Shown one piece after another: positions 43,201 to 50,391 of a DNA stretch of 64,000 nucleotides. Position 1 is the stretch's first letter, and every line of letters starts with the position of its first letter. The stretch is from the NCBI GenBank assembly GCA_033764725.1, contig JANRIR010000007.1, positions 1-64,000 of the forward strand, given 5' to 3'. Source of the DNA: RI-43 sp033764725. GTDB lineage: Bacteria > Pseudomonadota > Alphaproteobacteria > Caulobacterales > Aquidulcibacteraceae. A program made the position numbers and the translations under genes. Below the pieces are notes generated by a model. It did not search any database. It saw nothing but the letters and a program-made list of their open reading frames with translations, and was not told the origin of the DNA.

Positions 43201-43433
43201 ATATTCTGTTGTTCCGCGCAACGCAGGCGGCGATCGCGTATGTGCGCGCCGGCGATGCGTTGGGCTGGCGTGCGCGCACGACCGGCGCGATCCACGTGAT
43301 CGACGCGCCGGCGTCGCACGAGCGTCTGTTCAGCGCGCCGGCGATCGACGTCGTCGCCTTTCACCTGAAAAACCGCCTCAAGGCGCTCGATGCGGCGGAA
43401 GCGCCGGCGCGCGTGCTCGAGACGGCGGATTGA
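37218..43433 (+). CDS. type I polyketide synthase KS-AT-KR-DH-ACP-TE
   Basis: 2071 residues. KS: Cys182 (QTACSTSL), His318 (EAHGTGT), His356 (NIGHLDTAAG). AT: Ser629 (GHSLGEY); the specificity segment reads VAAHSRLL, neither the usual malonyl HAFH nor methylmalonyl YASH. KR: YLISGGLGALG near 1143, Ser1291 and Tyr1304 (GQCDYAGAN). DH: His1380 in EEHRIAGRAVLPG and Asp1540 in HPATLDVAM, placed after the KR, not before it as is usual. ACP: Ser1733 (FGGGSLTG). TE: Ser1882 (GYSGGG) and His2034 (SHERLF). There is no enoylreductase or methyltransferase, so each cycle would give an alpha,beta-unsaturated acyl chain, released by the TE. It accepts directly from the upstream PCP. Confidence 0.93.
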   Translation: MSNTMLPPGAIAIVGLAARFPGARTARDYWRMLDEGRDATVRPSDEALLAAGESPEALADPLYVRAAMPLDDVACFDAGFFGFTPREAAILDPQHRHFLEACWEALEDGGHTPAGFEGAIGVFAGCGMQSYFARNLLTNRELVDQVGMFLLRHTGNDKDFLTTRVSYLLDLQGPSVGVQTACSTSLVAVHMACQSLLSGECDMALAGGVTIEAPYGLGYRYAEGEVLSSTGQCRAFDESGDGTVFGSGAGVVALRRLEDAVRDQDHIYAIIRGSAVNNDGAGKAGYLAPSVEGQARAAAEALAIAQVDPASVDYIEAHGTGTRIGDPIELAALQQAYEGAPQGSLLVGSVKPNIGHLDTAAGVASLIKAALALRCERLPKTLHFKTPNTRFDFKASPFSVLSAPRDWRRGGRPRRAAVNSLGVGGTNAHVVLEEAPVRASTPAPSHPQLVLLSGKTPEALVNLRNKWAAHLVDAPHDFNACDAAFTTDVGRKHFAHRMALIGADAEDLHAAARGTAPHRVVQGLCNERPARVIFMFPGGGAQYPGAGRALYDGEPVFKAAVEACFAALPASAPDDLRALMFAREPDDADAAAALAQPLHSVLAVFILEYAMAQLWRSWGVTPAGVIGHSLGEYAAAAVAGVMRLEDALATVALRGEIFAAVPRSGMLSVRASEETVRGLLPAALDIAVINADDLVVVSGENDALDGFQQTLARAAIDYARVRIEVAAHSRLLEPFLPRYRAHLEGLSLRRAAVPVMSNLSGAWMTPDEPARAEYWVRQLRSAVCFRDGLAAALDQPDVILLEVGPGQALSALARLAQAKHEPAAILASMGPPCTRNDDIVYARAAAGALWAHGASLDLAALRAHQGRRVPAPTYGFARTPYWIDAPKGSSTTAADVGAPAIARAPDSASWVSAPVWSRNPHPAAATNAAAAPWLVLAGDDDVSVALVAALRAKGATVFVARPGDGFTAAGAEATLRPDSVEDFAGLIAHLDAAGRPGAIVHAWSLQAPAYDGRVAQPLGFDSLLLLGQAMELNGWEGDRALCVATRGVFSTQGEAITHPERALLVGPVRVLPREMPGLSASLIDVGAEVGAEAAAQAIIAGCLGRDAHALVALRADGRWTQVEAATADSEARAPRLRERGTYLISGGLGALGLTFAAHVARTCKARLVLTTREAFPERGAWPRIAASDEDSMCAERVRALLAIEAQGGAVHVVTADLADADAARRAIAAAEAEFGPLNGVFHLSGAIDDAVAAAKTTASAYAVIAAKLTGAFALHEALRDRTLDVFGVFSSTSALIGPPGQCDYAGANAALDALAESRADGLSMAWGVWTDIGMAARQATPATDGARMTHPLLGYRTRSGGAEVFTARIRPSRFWALEEHRIAGRAVLPGTAYLDACMAAAQAVSWRGGVEICDVNFLAPLMFAGDAPRTLRTTLHAAQNGKARITIESRRAPAEAWTLHFEAKLQTPPPRPRTARSIRPLAPIEQSRLNLAERGVAFGPRWACLKEAWRALDSAGGEIALPMRFHDDRDAHPLHPATLDVAMTVGLFARDGDSGEKIFAPVSLESLAVYAALPARYTAVAHARPSRDDDLATFDVRFTNARGGVLAEMRGLTLRRVDPAALSAIDRAQPAIDPDAPLFDRMLACGLRGDDAPAAFAHALAAPGRRVIVSSIPLPALRAAYRTAPVRAAAAGGRPAPAIDDPYEARIAAWCADILGVPSVAPTDEFLAFGGGSLTGVRLFAKIRKEMGVDLALSALFQTPTIRELAALVRTLAGDDKTAAGSSGAEAAGERGRQAWSPLVRINAGKPGKAAFFCVHGAEGNVVLFKPLADRLGADRPFYALQAQGVDGASPPHETIAEMAAAYCAAIRTVQPHGPYTLAGYSGGGVIAFEMARQLRACGERIACIVMFDTLEPEAARARIGFLDKAFSVLRLDPQFLLRWPRNKIRALGWDAAFARVVLRRPVEEVSPIERAARTLWDAYAAAQSAYVAPILDVDILLFRATQAAIAYVRAGDALGWRARTTGAIHVIDAPASHERLFSAPAIDVVAFHLKNRLKALDAAEAPARVLETAD

Positions 43434-43440
43434 CGCCCTG

Positions 43441-44355
43441 ATGCGCGTGCTTGTGGTTCTCGTCGCCCTGGCCGTCGCCGCACTGGCGCTCGGCGCCATG
43501 ATTTGGCGCGACGCGGCGGCGTTAACGCGCCCGGCGTCGTCCGTCGATCCCGCGCTCGCGCGGCTCACGCCGCGTTCGGCGTTCGGCGCGGCGTTCAGCG
43601 AGGTGGCGTTCGCCGCCGCCCCCGGCGCGCGCTTGCGCGGTTGGCTCGTGCCGGCCCGTAAGGACGCGAAGGACCTGATCGTCGTCGCCATGCATGGGCG
43701 CGGGGGCGATCGCCACACGGCGCTGCCGCATGCGCGGCTGTGGCGCGAAGCGGGCGCTGCGGCGCTGCTCATCGATTTGCGCGGCGCGGGCGAGAGCGAC
43801 GGGCAAGGCTTGGGCAATGGGCTGGCGATGCGCGAGGCCGAGGACGCGCTTGCGGCGGCGGAGGCGGCGCGTGCGTTCGGATATCGCCGGGTCGTTGTTG
43901 CAGGATGGTCGCTCGGCGCGTCTGCGGCGATCCTGGCTGCGGCGCGGGACCGCAAGATCGACGGCCTGATGGTCGAATGCGCGCTGAAGAGTTTTCCGGA
44001 CTATGGCGCCGACATCGTCCAGGCGCGCTTTGGGGGTCTTGCGCCGCGCGCGATCGCTGCGCCGCTGGGAACCGCGATCGTCGCGCTCGGCCGATGGCGT
44101 GCGGGCGTCGGGCCGCTGACGGCGCCGGTCGATGTGATCGAGCAGATTGCGCCGCGGCCTATCCTCATTCTTCATGGCGCTCGCGATGCCGTCACGCCGC
44201 CCTATCATGGGTGGGAGCTTGCCCGTGCGGCAGGGGAGACGGCGCGCCTGGTGACGCTGCCGAATGCCGCGCATTGCGACGGCCTGCGCGCCGACGAGGC
44301 GGCCTATCGCGCCGCAGTGCTGGATTTTCTCGGCGCGATCGCCGCCGCGCCGTGA
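43441..44355 (+). CDS. alpha/beta hydrolase with N-terminal membrane anchor
   Basis: 304 residues, seven bases after the PKS. The N-terminus MRVLVVLVALAVAALALGAM is a strong hydrophobic anchor or uncleaved signal. The hydrolase core follows: MHGRGGDRHTALP (oxyanion region), DLRGAGESDG, nucleophile GWSLGA, Asp in HGARDAVTPPYH and His in PNAAHCDGLR. This is the BEM46/FrsA-like group. In the cluster it could deacylate or deformylate the product at the membrane, or protect the cell; a proofreading thioesterase would normally be cytoplasmic. Confidence 0.8.
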   Translation: MRVLVVLVALAVAALALGAMIWRDAAALTRPASSVDPALARLTPRSAFGAAFSEVAFAAAPGARLRGWLVPARKDAKDLIVVAMHGRGGDRHTALPHARLWREAGAAALLIDLRGAGESDGQGLGNGLAMREAEDALAAAEAARAFGYRRVVVAGWSLGASAAILAAARDRKIDGLMVECALKSFPDYGADIVQARFGGLAPRAIAAPLGTAIVALGRWRAGVGPLTAPVDVIEQIAPRPILILHGARDAVTPPYHGWELARAAGETARLVTLPNAAHCDGLRADEAAYRAAVLDFLGAIAAAP

Positions 44356-44416
44356 GCGCTGCCTCGACGCACTGCTATCATTGCGCCGAATTGCAAGCTT
44401 GCCTATGCCATGAGAG

Positions 44417-47400
44417 ATGGGCATCCAGAACATCCTGATCGCCAATCGCGGCGAAATCGCCATCCGCATCGCGCGCGCCTGCGACGCATTGCGCATCGGC
44501 GCCGTCATGGCTCATCCCCAAGATGACGCCGACTCGCTGCATCGCCGCGCCGGAAATGAAGCCGCCCTGCTGCCAGGCCATGGCGTGCGCGCCTATCTCG
44601 ACGGTGCTGCGCTCATCGCAGCCGCGCACGCGCACGGGTGCGACGCCGTGCATCCGGGCTACGGGTTTCTCTCTGAGCAGGCGGCCTTCGCGCAGGCGTG
44701 CGCCGATGCGGGGCTGCTGTTCATTGGCCCTCGTCCCGAGGCGCTCGCCATTTTCGGCGACAAGGCGCGCGGCCGCGCGCTGGCGCAAAGCTGCGGCGCG
44801 CCAGTGCTCGCCGGCCTGGATGATGTGCGCGACGCCGTCGAAGCGCAGGCGTTTCTGGAGGCGACGCCGTCGGGCGCGATCATGATCAAGGCGCGCGCCG
44901 GCGGCGGCGGCCGCGGCATGCGCGTCGTGCGCCGCGGCGAGGATGTCGCCGCGGCGGTCGCACGCTGCGTCAGCGAAGCGCAAGCGGCGTTCGGCGACGG
45001 CCGCGTTCTCGTCGAGGCGTTTCTTCCTGACGCGCGCCATATCGAGGTGCAGATCGCCGCCGACGCGACGGGGGCGGCGATCGCCCTGTCGGATCGCGAT
45101 TGCACGCTGCAACGCCGTCGTCAGAAGATGATCGAAATCGCGCCGGCGCCGTTTCTGTCCGACGCGCTGCGTACGGCGCTGCACCGCGACGCGATTGCGC
45201 TGGCGAAAGCGGCGGGCGTGCACGCCTTGGCCACGATCGAATTCCTCGTCGATGTGTCCGCGCCGGATCGGTACGTGTTCATTGAGGCCAATCCGCGTTT
45301 GCAGGTCGAGCATACGATCACGGAAGAGGCGCTCGGCGTCGATCTCGTCTGCGCGCAAATCGAACTGGCGCAAGGCGCTACGCTGAAAGCATTGGGCCTG
45401 GCCAAGCCGCCGGCGCCGCAGCGCACGGCGATCCAGGCGCGGGTGTGCGCGGAGACGTTGCGCGCGGAGGGTGAAGCTGCGCCGTCGTCAGGCGTGCTGA
45501 CCGCGTACGAGCCGCCGACGGGACCAGGCGTGCGCGTCGACGGCGCCGGTTACGCCGGCTACGCGCTGAGCCCGCACTATGATTCGCTGCTCGCTAAGGT
45601 CATCGTTCAGGCGCCGCGCTTCGCCGACGCAGCGCGCAAGCTTGACCGGGCGCTCGGCGAATTCCGCATCGAAGGCGCTGCGACGAATATCGGCGTCCTG
45701 CGGGCGATCCTGCGCGAAGACGATTTTTTGAACGGGGCTGCGACCACGACCTTCGTGGAATCCCACGCCGCCGAGCTTATCGCCCGCGCGCCGAGTCAGG
45801 CGCCCATCTTGGGCGCCGGCGCCGCATCGTCCGACACGGCTGTTATGCGCGATACGCCGCCAGGCGCCGCCGCAGCGCGTGCGCCTTTGCGCGGAACGAT
45901 CGTCGAGGTGTGCGTTGAGGCCGGCGCCCGCTTTCGCGCAGGCGCAACCATCGCCGTCATCGAAGCGATGAAGATGCAGCATGTCGTGGCGGCAGAACAA
46001 GCCGGCGAGGTGCTCGCCCTTCTGGTTGCGCCCGGCGAAACGACGCCGGAGGGCGCGCCGATCATCCATTACGCGCCGACCGAGGCCGATGGCGAAGCCG
46101 TTGCGGATGCCGCAGCGATGGACAGTGACGCCGTGCGAACCGATCTCGCCGAGGCGCAGGCGGCTGTCGCCTTGACCTTGGATGCAGCCCGGCCCGAAGC
46201 CGTCGCGCGTCGCCGCAAGCTTGCGATGCGCACGGCGCGCGAAAACATCGCCGACCTCGTCGATCCCGGCACGTTCATCGAATATGGCGCGCTGGCCGTC
46301 GCTGCGCAGCGTCGCCGCCGCACGCTTGACGATCTTGTTGCGAACACGCCGGGAGACGGGATGGTCACCGGCGTGGGTGCGGTGAACGGCGCCTTGTTCG
46401 ACGAGGCGGCTGCGCGAACTGCCGTCCTTGCATACGATTACACCGTGCTGGCCGGCACGCAGGGCTATTTCAACCACAAGAAAACCGATCGCCTGCTGCA
46501 CATCGCGGAGGACCATCGCCTGCCCGTTGTGTTCTTCACGGAAGGCGGCGGCGGCCGTCCCGGCGATACGGACGCGCCGGGGGTGGCCGGTCTCGACACA
46601 ACCAGCTTTCACGCCTTTGCGCGGCTTTCGGGCCTTGCGCCGCGCATCGCGATCGCTGCGGGACGGTGTTTTGCAGGCAATGCGGCCTTCTTCGGCTGCG
46701 CCGACATCACGGTGGCGACGCGCGCGTCCAATATCGGCATGGGCGGCCCGGCGATGATCGAGGGCGGCGGCCTGGGCGTATTCGCGCCGGACGACATCGG
46801 GCCAAGCGCAGTGCAGACGGTGAACGGCGTGATTGACGTGCTGGCGGAGGATGAAGCCGACGCGGTGGTGAAGACCAAATCCCTGTTGGGAATGTTTCAG
46901 GGCGCGCTAAACGACTGGACGTGCGGCGATCAGCGGCGCTTGCGCAACGTCATCCCGGAAAACCGGCTTCGCGTCTATGAGGTGCGCGCGGTGATCGAGG
47001 CCTTGTTCGATACAGGCTCCTTTCTCGAGTTGCGCGCCTTCTACGGCGTGGGCATCGTCACCGGCTTTGCGCGCGTGGAAGGTCGGCCAGTGGGGGTCTT
47101 GGCGAATAATCCGAAGCATCTGGGCGGCGCGCTCGATGCGGAAGCGTCCGAGAAGGCGGCGCGCTTTCTTCAATTGTGCGATGCGTTCGATGTGCCGGTG
47201 GTCAGCCTCATCGACACGCCCGGTTTCATGGTGGGGCCCGAGGCCGAGAAGCAGGCGGGCGTGCGCCGCATGTCCAGCCTGTTCGTCGTCGGCGCGACGG
47301 TCTCGATTCCGGTGTTCGCGATCGTGCTGCGCAAATGCTATGGCTTGGGCGCGCAGGCGATGGGCGCGGGATCGACCTTGACGCCATTCTTCATGGCTTC

Positions 47401-47689
47401 CTGGCCGACCGGAGAGTTCGGCGGCATGGGCCTGGAAGGCGCCGTGCGCCTCGGTTATCGCAAAGAACTGGCCGCCGAAACCGATCCTGCTGCGCAAAGG
47501 GCATTGTTCGAAAAGCTGGTGGCGAACATGTACGAGCGCGGCAAGGCGATCTCGATGGCGCGCGCGCTTGAGATCGATTCCGTGATCGATCCCGCCGAGA
47601 CGCGCGCCTGGCTTGTGCGCGGTCTGAAGAGCGCAGCGCCGGCGCCGCCGCGCGCCGGCAAGAAGCGTCCTTTCATCGACACCTGGTGA
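44417..47689 (+). CDS. single-chain acyl-CoA carboxylase (biotin carboxylase-BCCP-carboxyltransferase)
   Basis: 1090 residues that join all three parts of an acyl-CoA carboxylase. Residues 1-450 form the biotin carboxylase (ILIANRGEIAIRIARAC, ARAGGGGRGMR, FIEANPRLQVEHT). The biotin-carrier domain carries Lys519 in EAMKMQH. Carboxyltransferase takes up about 620-1075 (GTQGYFNHKKTDRLLHIAE, FTEGGGGRPGDTD, SLIDTPGFMVGPEAEKQAGVRR). This order is known for single-chain long-chain acyl-CoA carboxylases, which accept several acyl-CoAs. Placed 61 bases after the hydrolase, it probably makes the malonyl- or alkylmalonyl-CoA extender for the PKS; exact acyl preference is not visible. Confidence 0.9.
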   Translation: MGIQNILIANRGEIAIRIARACDALRIGAVMAHPQDDADSLHRRAGNEAALLPGHGVRAYLDGAALIAAAHAHGCDAVHPGYGFLSEQAAFAQACADAGLLFIGPRPEALAIFGDKARGRALAQSCGAPVLAGLDDVRDAVEAQAFLEATPSGAIMIKARAGGGGRGMRVVRRGEDVAAAVARCVSEAQAAFGDGRVLVEAFLPDARHIEVQIAADATGAAIALSDRDCTLQRRRQKMIEIAPAPFLSDALRTALHRDAIALAKAAGVHALATIEFLVDVSAPDRYVFIEANPRLQVEHTITEEALGVDLVCAQIELAQGATLKALGLAKPPAPQRTAIQARVCAETLRAEGEAAPSSGVLTAYEPPTGPGVRVDGAGYAGYALSPHYDSLLAKVIVQAPRFADAARKLDRALGEFRIEGAATNIGVLRAILREDDFLNGAATTTFVESHAAELIARAPSQAPILGAGAASSDTAVMRDTPPGAAAARAPLRGTIVEVCVEAGARFRAGATIAVIEAMKMQHVVAAEQAGEVLALLVAPGETTPEGAPIIHYAPTEADGEAVADAAAMDSDAVRTDLAEAQAAVALTLDAARPEAVARRRKLAMRTARENIADLVDPGTFIEYGALAVAAQRRRRTLDDLVANTPGDGMVTGVGAVNGALFDEAAARTAVLAYDYTVLAGTQGYFNHKKTDRLLHIAEDHRLPVVFFTEGGGGRPGDTDAPGVAGLDTTSFHAFARLSGLAPRIAIAAGRCFAGNAAFFGCADITVATRASNIGMGGPAMIEGGGLGVFAPDDIGPSAVQTVNGVIDVLAEDEADAVVKTKSLLGMFQGALNDWTCGDQRRLRNVIPENRLRVYEVRAVIEALFDTGSFLELRAFYGVGIVTGFARVEGRPVGVLANNPKHLGGALDAEASEKAARFLQLCDAFDVPVVSLIDTPGFMVGPEAEKQAGVRRMSSLFVVGATVSIPVFAIVLRKCYGLGAQAMGAGSTLTPFFMASWPTGEFGGMGLEGAVRLGYRKELAAETDPAAQRALFEKLVANMYERGKAISMARALEIDSVIDPAETRAWLVRGLKSAAPAPPRAGKKRPFIDTW

Positions 47690-49267
47690 TCAGCGCAAGC
47701 GCAGGATCGCGCCGCCCCATGGGGCCAGCGTCAGTCGTTCGCCGTCGAGCCGATGCGGCAGCGCGACCGGCGTCGCTTGGGCGGTGAGCAGTCGCGCGTC
47801 CGTCAGCGTGCGTTCGGCGTCCGACAGATTGAAAGCGCACAGGAGCGCGTTCTCGCCCGCCGTGCGGGTGAAGGCGAAGATGTCGTCGGGTGCCGCCAGG
47901 GGATCGACGGCGCCCACGCGCAGCGCAGGGCTCGACGCGCGCAGCGCAATGAGCGCCTGCGTGAACCGGAGCATGCTGCTCTCGGTTCGCCATTGTTCTT
48001 GCGCGTTCAAGGCGAGATGGCGCGGATCGAGCGGCAGCCAGCTATCCGCCGCGCTGGTGAAGCCGCCGTCGGCGGTCCAGGGCATCGGCGTGCGCGCGCC
48101 GTCGCGGCCGGTGCCTTTGGGCCAGAAGCGGATCGCTTCGGGATCGCGCAAGCGCTCGAAAGGCACATGCGCATCGGGCAAGCCGAGCTCTTCGCCCTGA
48201 TATAGAAAGATCGTGCCGCGCAAAGTCATGAGAATGGCCATGGCCAGGCGCGTGCGCGCGGGATCGTCGCCGGCCAGGCGCGTGGCGGCGCGGGGCACGT
48301 CGTGGTTCGACAAGGACCAGGATGGCCAGCCGGCGTGATCGCGCCACCCTTCGAGCGCCGTCCAGAACAGGGTGGGGGACATGCGCCGCGCGCGCAGCAA
48401 AAAGAAGGAATAAGCCGTGTGCAGGCGGTGCGGCCCATCGGTGTATTCCAACTGCCGCGCCAGCGCGTCCTCGTCCTCGATTTCGCCGACCGCGAAACGA
48501 TCGGGATAGGCGTCGAGGAGCGCGCGCAGGCGGGCGATGAAGGCGAGCGTCTCGGGCTGCGAGCGGTCGTAGAGGTGACGCTGGAATTGATGCGGACGCG
48601 GCGGCGGCGCAGCGTGCCCGATCGCCGGATTGTCCCGCAGCAAGGCGTCATGGACGTAAAAATTCGCGACATCGAGGCGAAAGCCGTCGACTCCGCGATC
48701 GAGCCAAAAGCGCGCCGCATCGAGCAGCGCATCCTGCACCGCCGGCAGGCGGACATTGAGGTCCGGCTGCTCGACGAGAAAATTGTGCAGGTAATATTGG
48801 CGCCGCCGCGAATCCCATTCCCAGGCGCCGCCGCCGAACATGGCCTGCCAATTGTTCGGCGGCGATCCGTCGGGCTTGGCGTCGGCCCAGACATACCAAT
48901 CCGCCTTGGGATTGTCGCGCGAGGCGCGGCTCTCGACGAACCAGGGATGAACGTCAGCGGTGTGCGAATATACTTGATCGATGACGATTTTGAGCCCCAG
49001 CGCGTGTGCGCGCTCGACCACGGCGTCGAAATCCGCCAGCGTCCCGAACAGCGGATCGACGTCGCAATAATCGGCGACGTCATAGCCGTAATCCTTCATC
49101 GGCGAACGAAAGAACGGCGACAGCCACACGCCATCCACGCCGAGCGCTGCGATATGGTCGAGCTTCTCCGCGATGCCGGCCAAATCGCCCACGCCGTCGC
49201 CATTGCTGTCGCGAAAGCTGCGCGGATAAATCTGGTACAGCGTTGCGCCGCGCCACCATGGCGTCAT
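47690..49267 (-). CDS. GH13 alpha-glucosidase
   Basis: 525 residues. Amylase-superfamily core: WWRGATLYQIYPRSF, DYCDVDPLFGT, nucleophile Asp in GFRLDVANF, acid/base Glu in AVGEIED and stabiliser Asp in LSNHDVPR. Composition and length fit the oligo-1,6-glucosidase/alpha-glucosidase subfamily, which releases glucose from short alpha-glucosides in the cytoplasm (no signal peptide). Its ATG overlaps the stop of the upstream oxidase (ATGA). It converges on the carboxylase gene with no gap. No transporter or regulator for sugars is nearby. Confidence 0.9.
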   Translation of the reverse strand: MTPWWRGATLYQIYPRSFRDSNGDGVGDLAGIAEKLDHIAALGVDGVWLSPFFRSPMKDYGYDVADYCDVDPLFGTLADFDAVVERAHALGLKIVIDQVYSHTADVHPWFVESRASRDNPKADWYVWADAKPDGSPPNNWQAMFGGGAWEWDSRRRQYYLHNFLVEQPDLNVRLPAVQDALLDAARFWLDRGVDGFRLDVANFYVHDALLRDNPAIGHAAPPPRPHQFQRHLYDRSQPETLAFIARLRALLDAYPDRFAVGEIEDEDALARQLEYTDGPHRLHTAYSFFLLRARRMSPTLFWTALEGWRDHAGWPSWSLSNHDVPRAATRLAGDDPARTRLAMAILMTLRGTIFLYQGEELGLPDAHVPFERLRDPEAIRFWPKGTGRDGARTPMPWTADGGFTSAADSWLPLDPRHLALNAQEQWRTESSMLRFTQALIALRASSPALRVGAVDPLAAPDDIFAFTRTAGENALLCAFNLSDAERTLTDARLLTAQATPVALPHRLDGERLTLAPWGGAILRLR

Positions 49268-50376
49268 TGCAGGATCTCCTGAAGGCGCCCCACAACCTCT
49301 TCGCCGATGGCGAGCGAGGCCGTAAGGCCCGGGCTTTCGATCCCGAACAGCGCAACAAGGCCTGGCAGACCGTGCGCCCTTGCATCGTCGATGCGGAAAT
49401 CCGTCTGCGCTTCGCAAGGGCCGTGCAGCTTTGGGCGAATGCCGGCGTAATCGGGCGCAAGCGCGCCGTCCGGCAGGCTTGGCCAGAAGCGGCGCACATA
49501 CGCGTAGAACGCGGGCGCGCGCTCCACCGAAACGGCATAGTTTTCGCGATCGACAAATTCCAGATCGGGGCCGAAGCGGGCCTGTCCGCCGAGATCAAGG
49601 CGGTAATGCATGCCTAGCGCGCCCGGGATCGGCGGAGGATAGATCAAGCGGCGAAACGGCGCCGGGCCGCTGAGCGTGAAATAGTTTCCTTTTCCGAAGT
49701 GCAGGCGCGGAATGGCGTGGGCGGGATATTCCGCAACGGCGGCGGCGCAATTTTGCGCTTGAAGACCCGCCGCGATGATCACGGCGCGGGCCGTGACCAC
49801 CGCGGGGCTCTCGCCCCCAATATGGACGGCGAAGCCGTCGCCGCTGCGCTCGGCCGCAAGCATCGGCGTGTGCAGCACGACCGCGCCGCCGTGCGCTTCG
49901 ATGGCGCCCACAAGGGCGGTCAGATAGCCATGGCTGTCGAACACGCCGCTTTCGGCGGAATGGAGCGCTGCGACGCAGGCGAGCGCAGGCTCCATCGCCA
50001 AGGCCTCCGTGCGTGAGATCATGCGCAGACCTTCCACCTCGTTCTCGAGGCCGCGCGCATGCAGGGCCGCGATCGCTGGCCCCTCTGACGCTTCGGTGGC
50101 GACGATGAGTTTCTCGCATTTCGCGTAGGCGACATGAAAGCGGTCGAGGAACGCATAGAGAAGGCGTCGCCCGCGCACGCACAAACGCGCTTTCAGCGAG
50201 CCCGGCGGATAATGCAGGCCGGCATGGATCACTTCCGAATTGCGGGAAGAAACGCCGGCGCCGATCGAGCCCTCCTTGTCGATCACGATCACCGCGGCGC
50301 CCGCTTGCGCCGCCGCATAGCCGCAGGCAAGGCCGACTGCGCCCGCGCCGACGACAAGGACGTCGCAATCAGCCAT
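49264..50376 (-). CDS. FAD-dependent oxidoreductase, L-2-hydroxyglutarate oxidase-like
   Basis: 370 residues of the DAO/LhgO type. The FAD loop is VLVVGAGAVGLACGYAAAQAG with VIVIDKEGSIGAGVSSRNSEVIHAGLHYPPGS, the segment characteristic of LhgO, and GIESPGLTASLAIGEEV at the C-terminus. LhgO relatives oxidise L-2-hydroxyglutarate or similar hydroxy acids to 2-oxo acids and pass electrons to quinone. The pairing with an alpha-glucosidase looks incidental. Confidence 0.83.
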   Translation of the reverse strand: MADCDVLVVGAGAVGLACGYAAAQAGAAVIVIDKEGSIGAGVSSRNSEVIHAGLHYPPGSLKARLCVRGRRLLYAFLDRFHVAYAKCEKLIVATEASEGPAIAALHARGLENEVEGLRMISRTEALAMEPALACVAALHSAESGVFDSHGYLTALVGAIEAHGGAVVLHTPMLAAERSGDGFAVHIGGESPAVVTARAVIIAAGLQAQNCAAAVAEYPAHAIPRLHFGKGNYFTLSGPAPFRRLIYPPPIPGALGMHYRLDLGGQARFGPDLEFVDRENYAVSVERAPAFYAYVRRFWPSLPDGALAPDYAGIRPKLHGPCEAQTDFRIDDARAHGLPGLVALFGIESPGLTASLAIGEEVVGRLQEILQ

Positions 50377-50391
50377 GCGGCGTCGGCGTCG

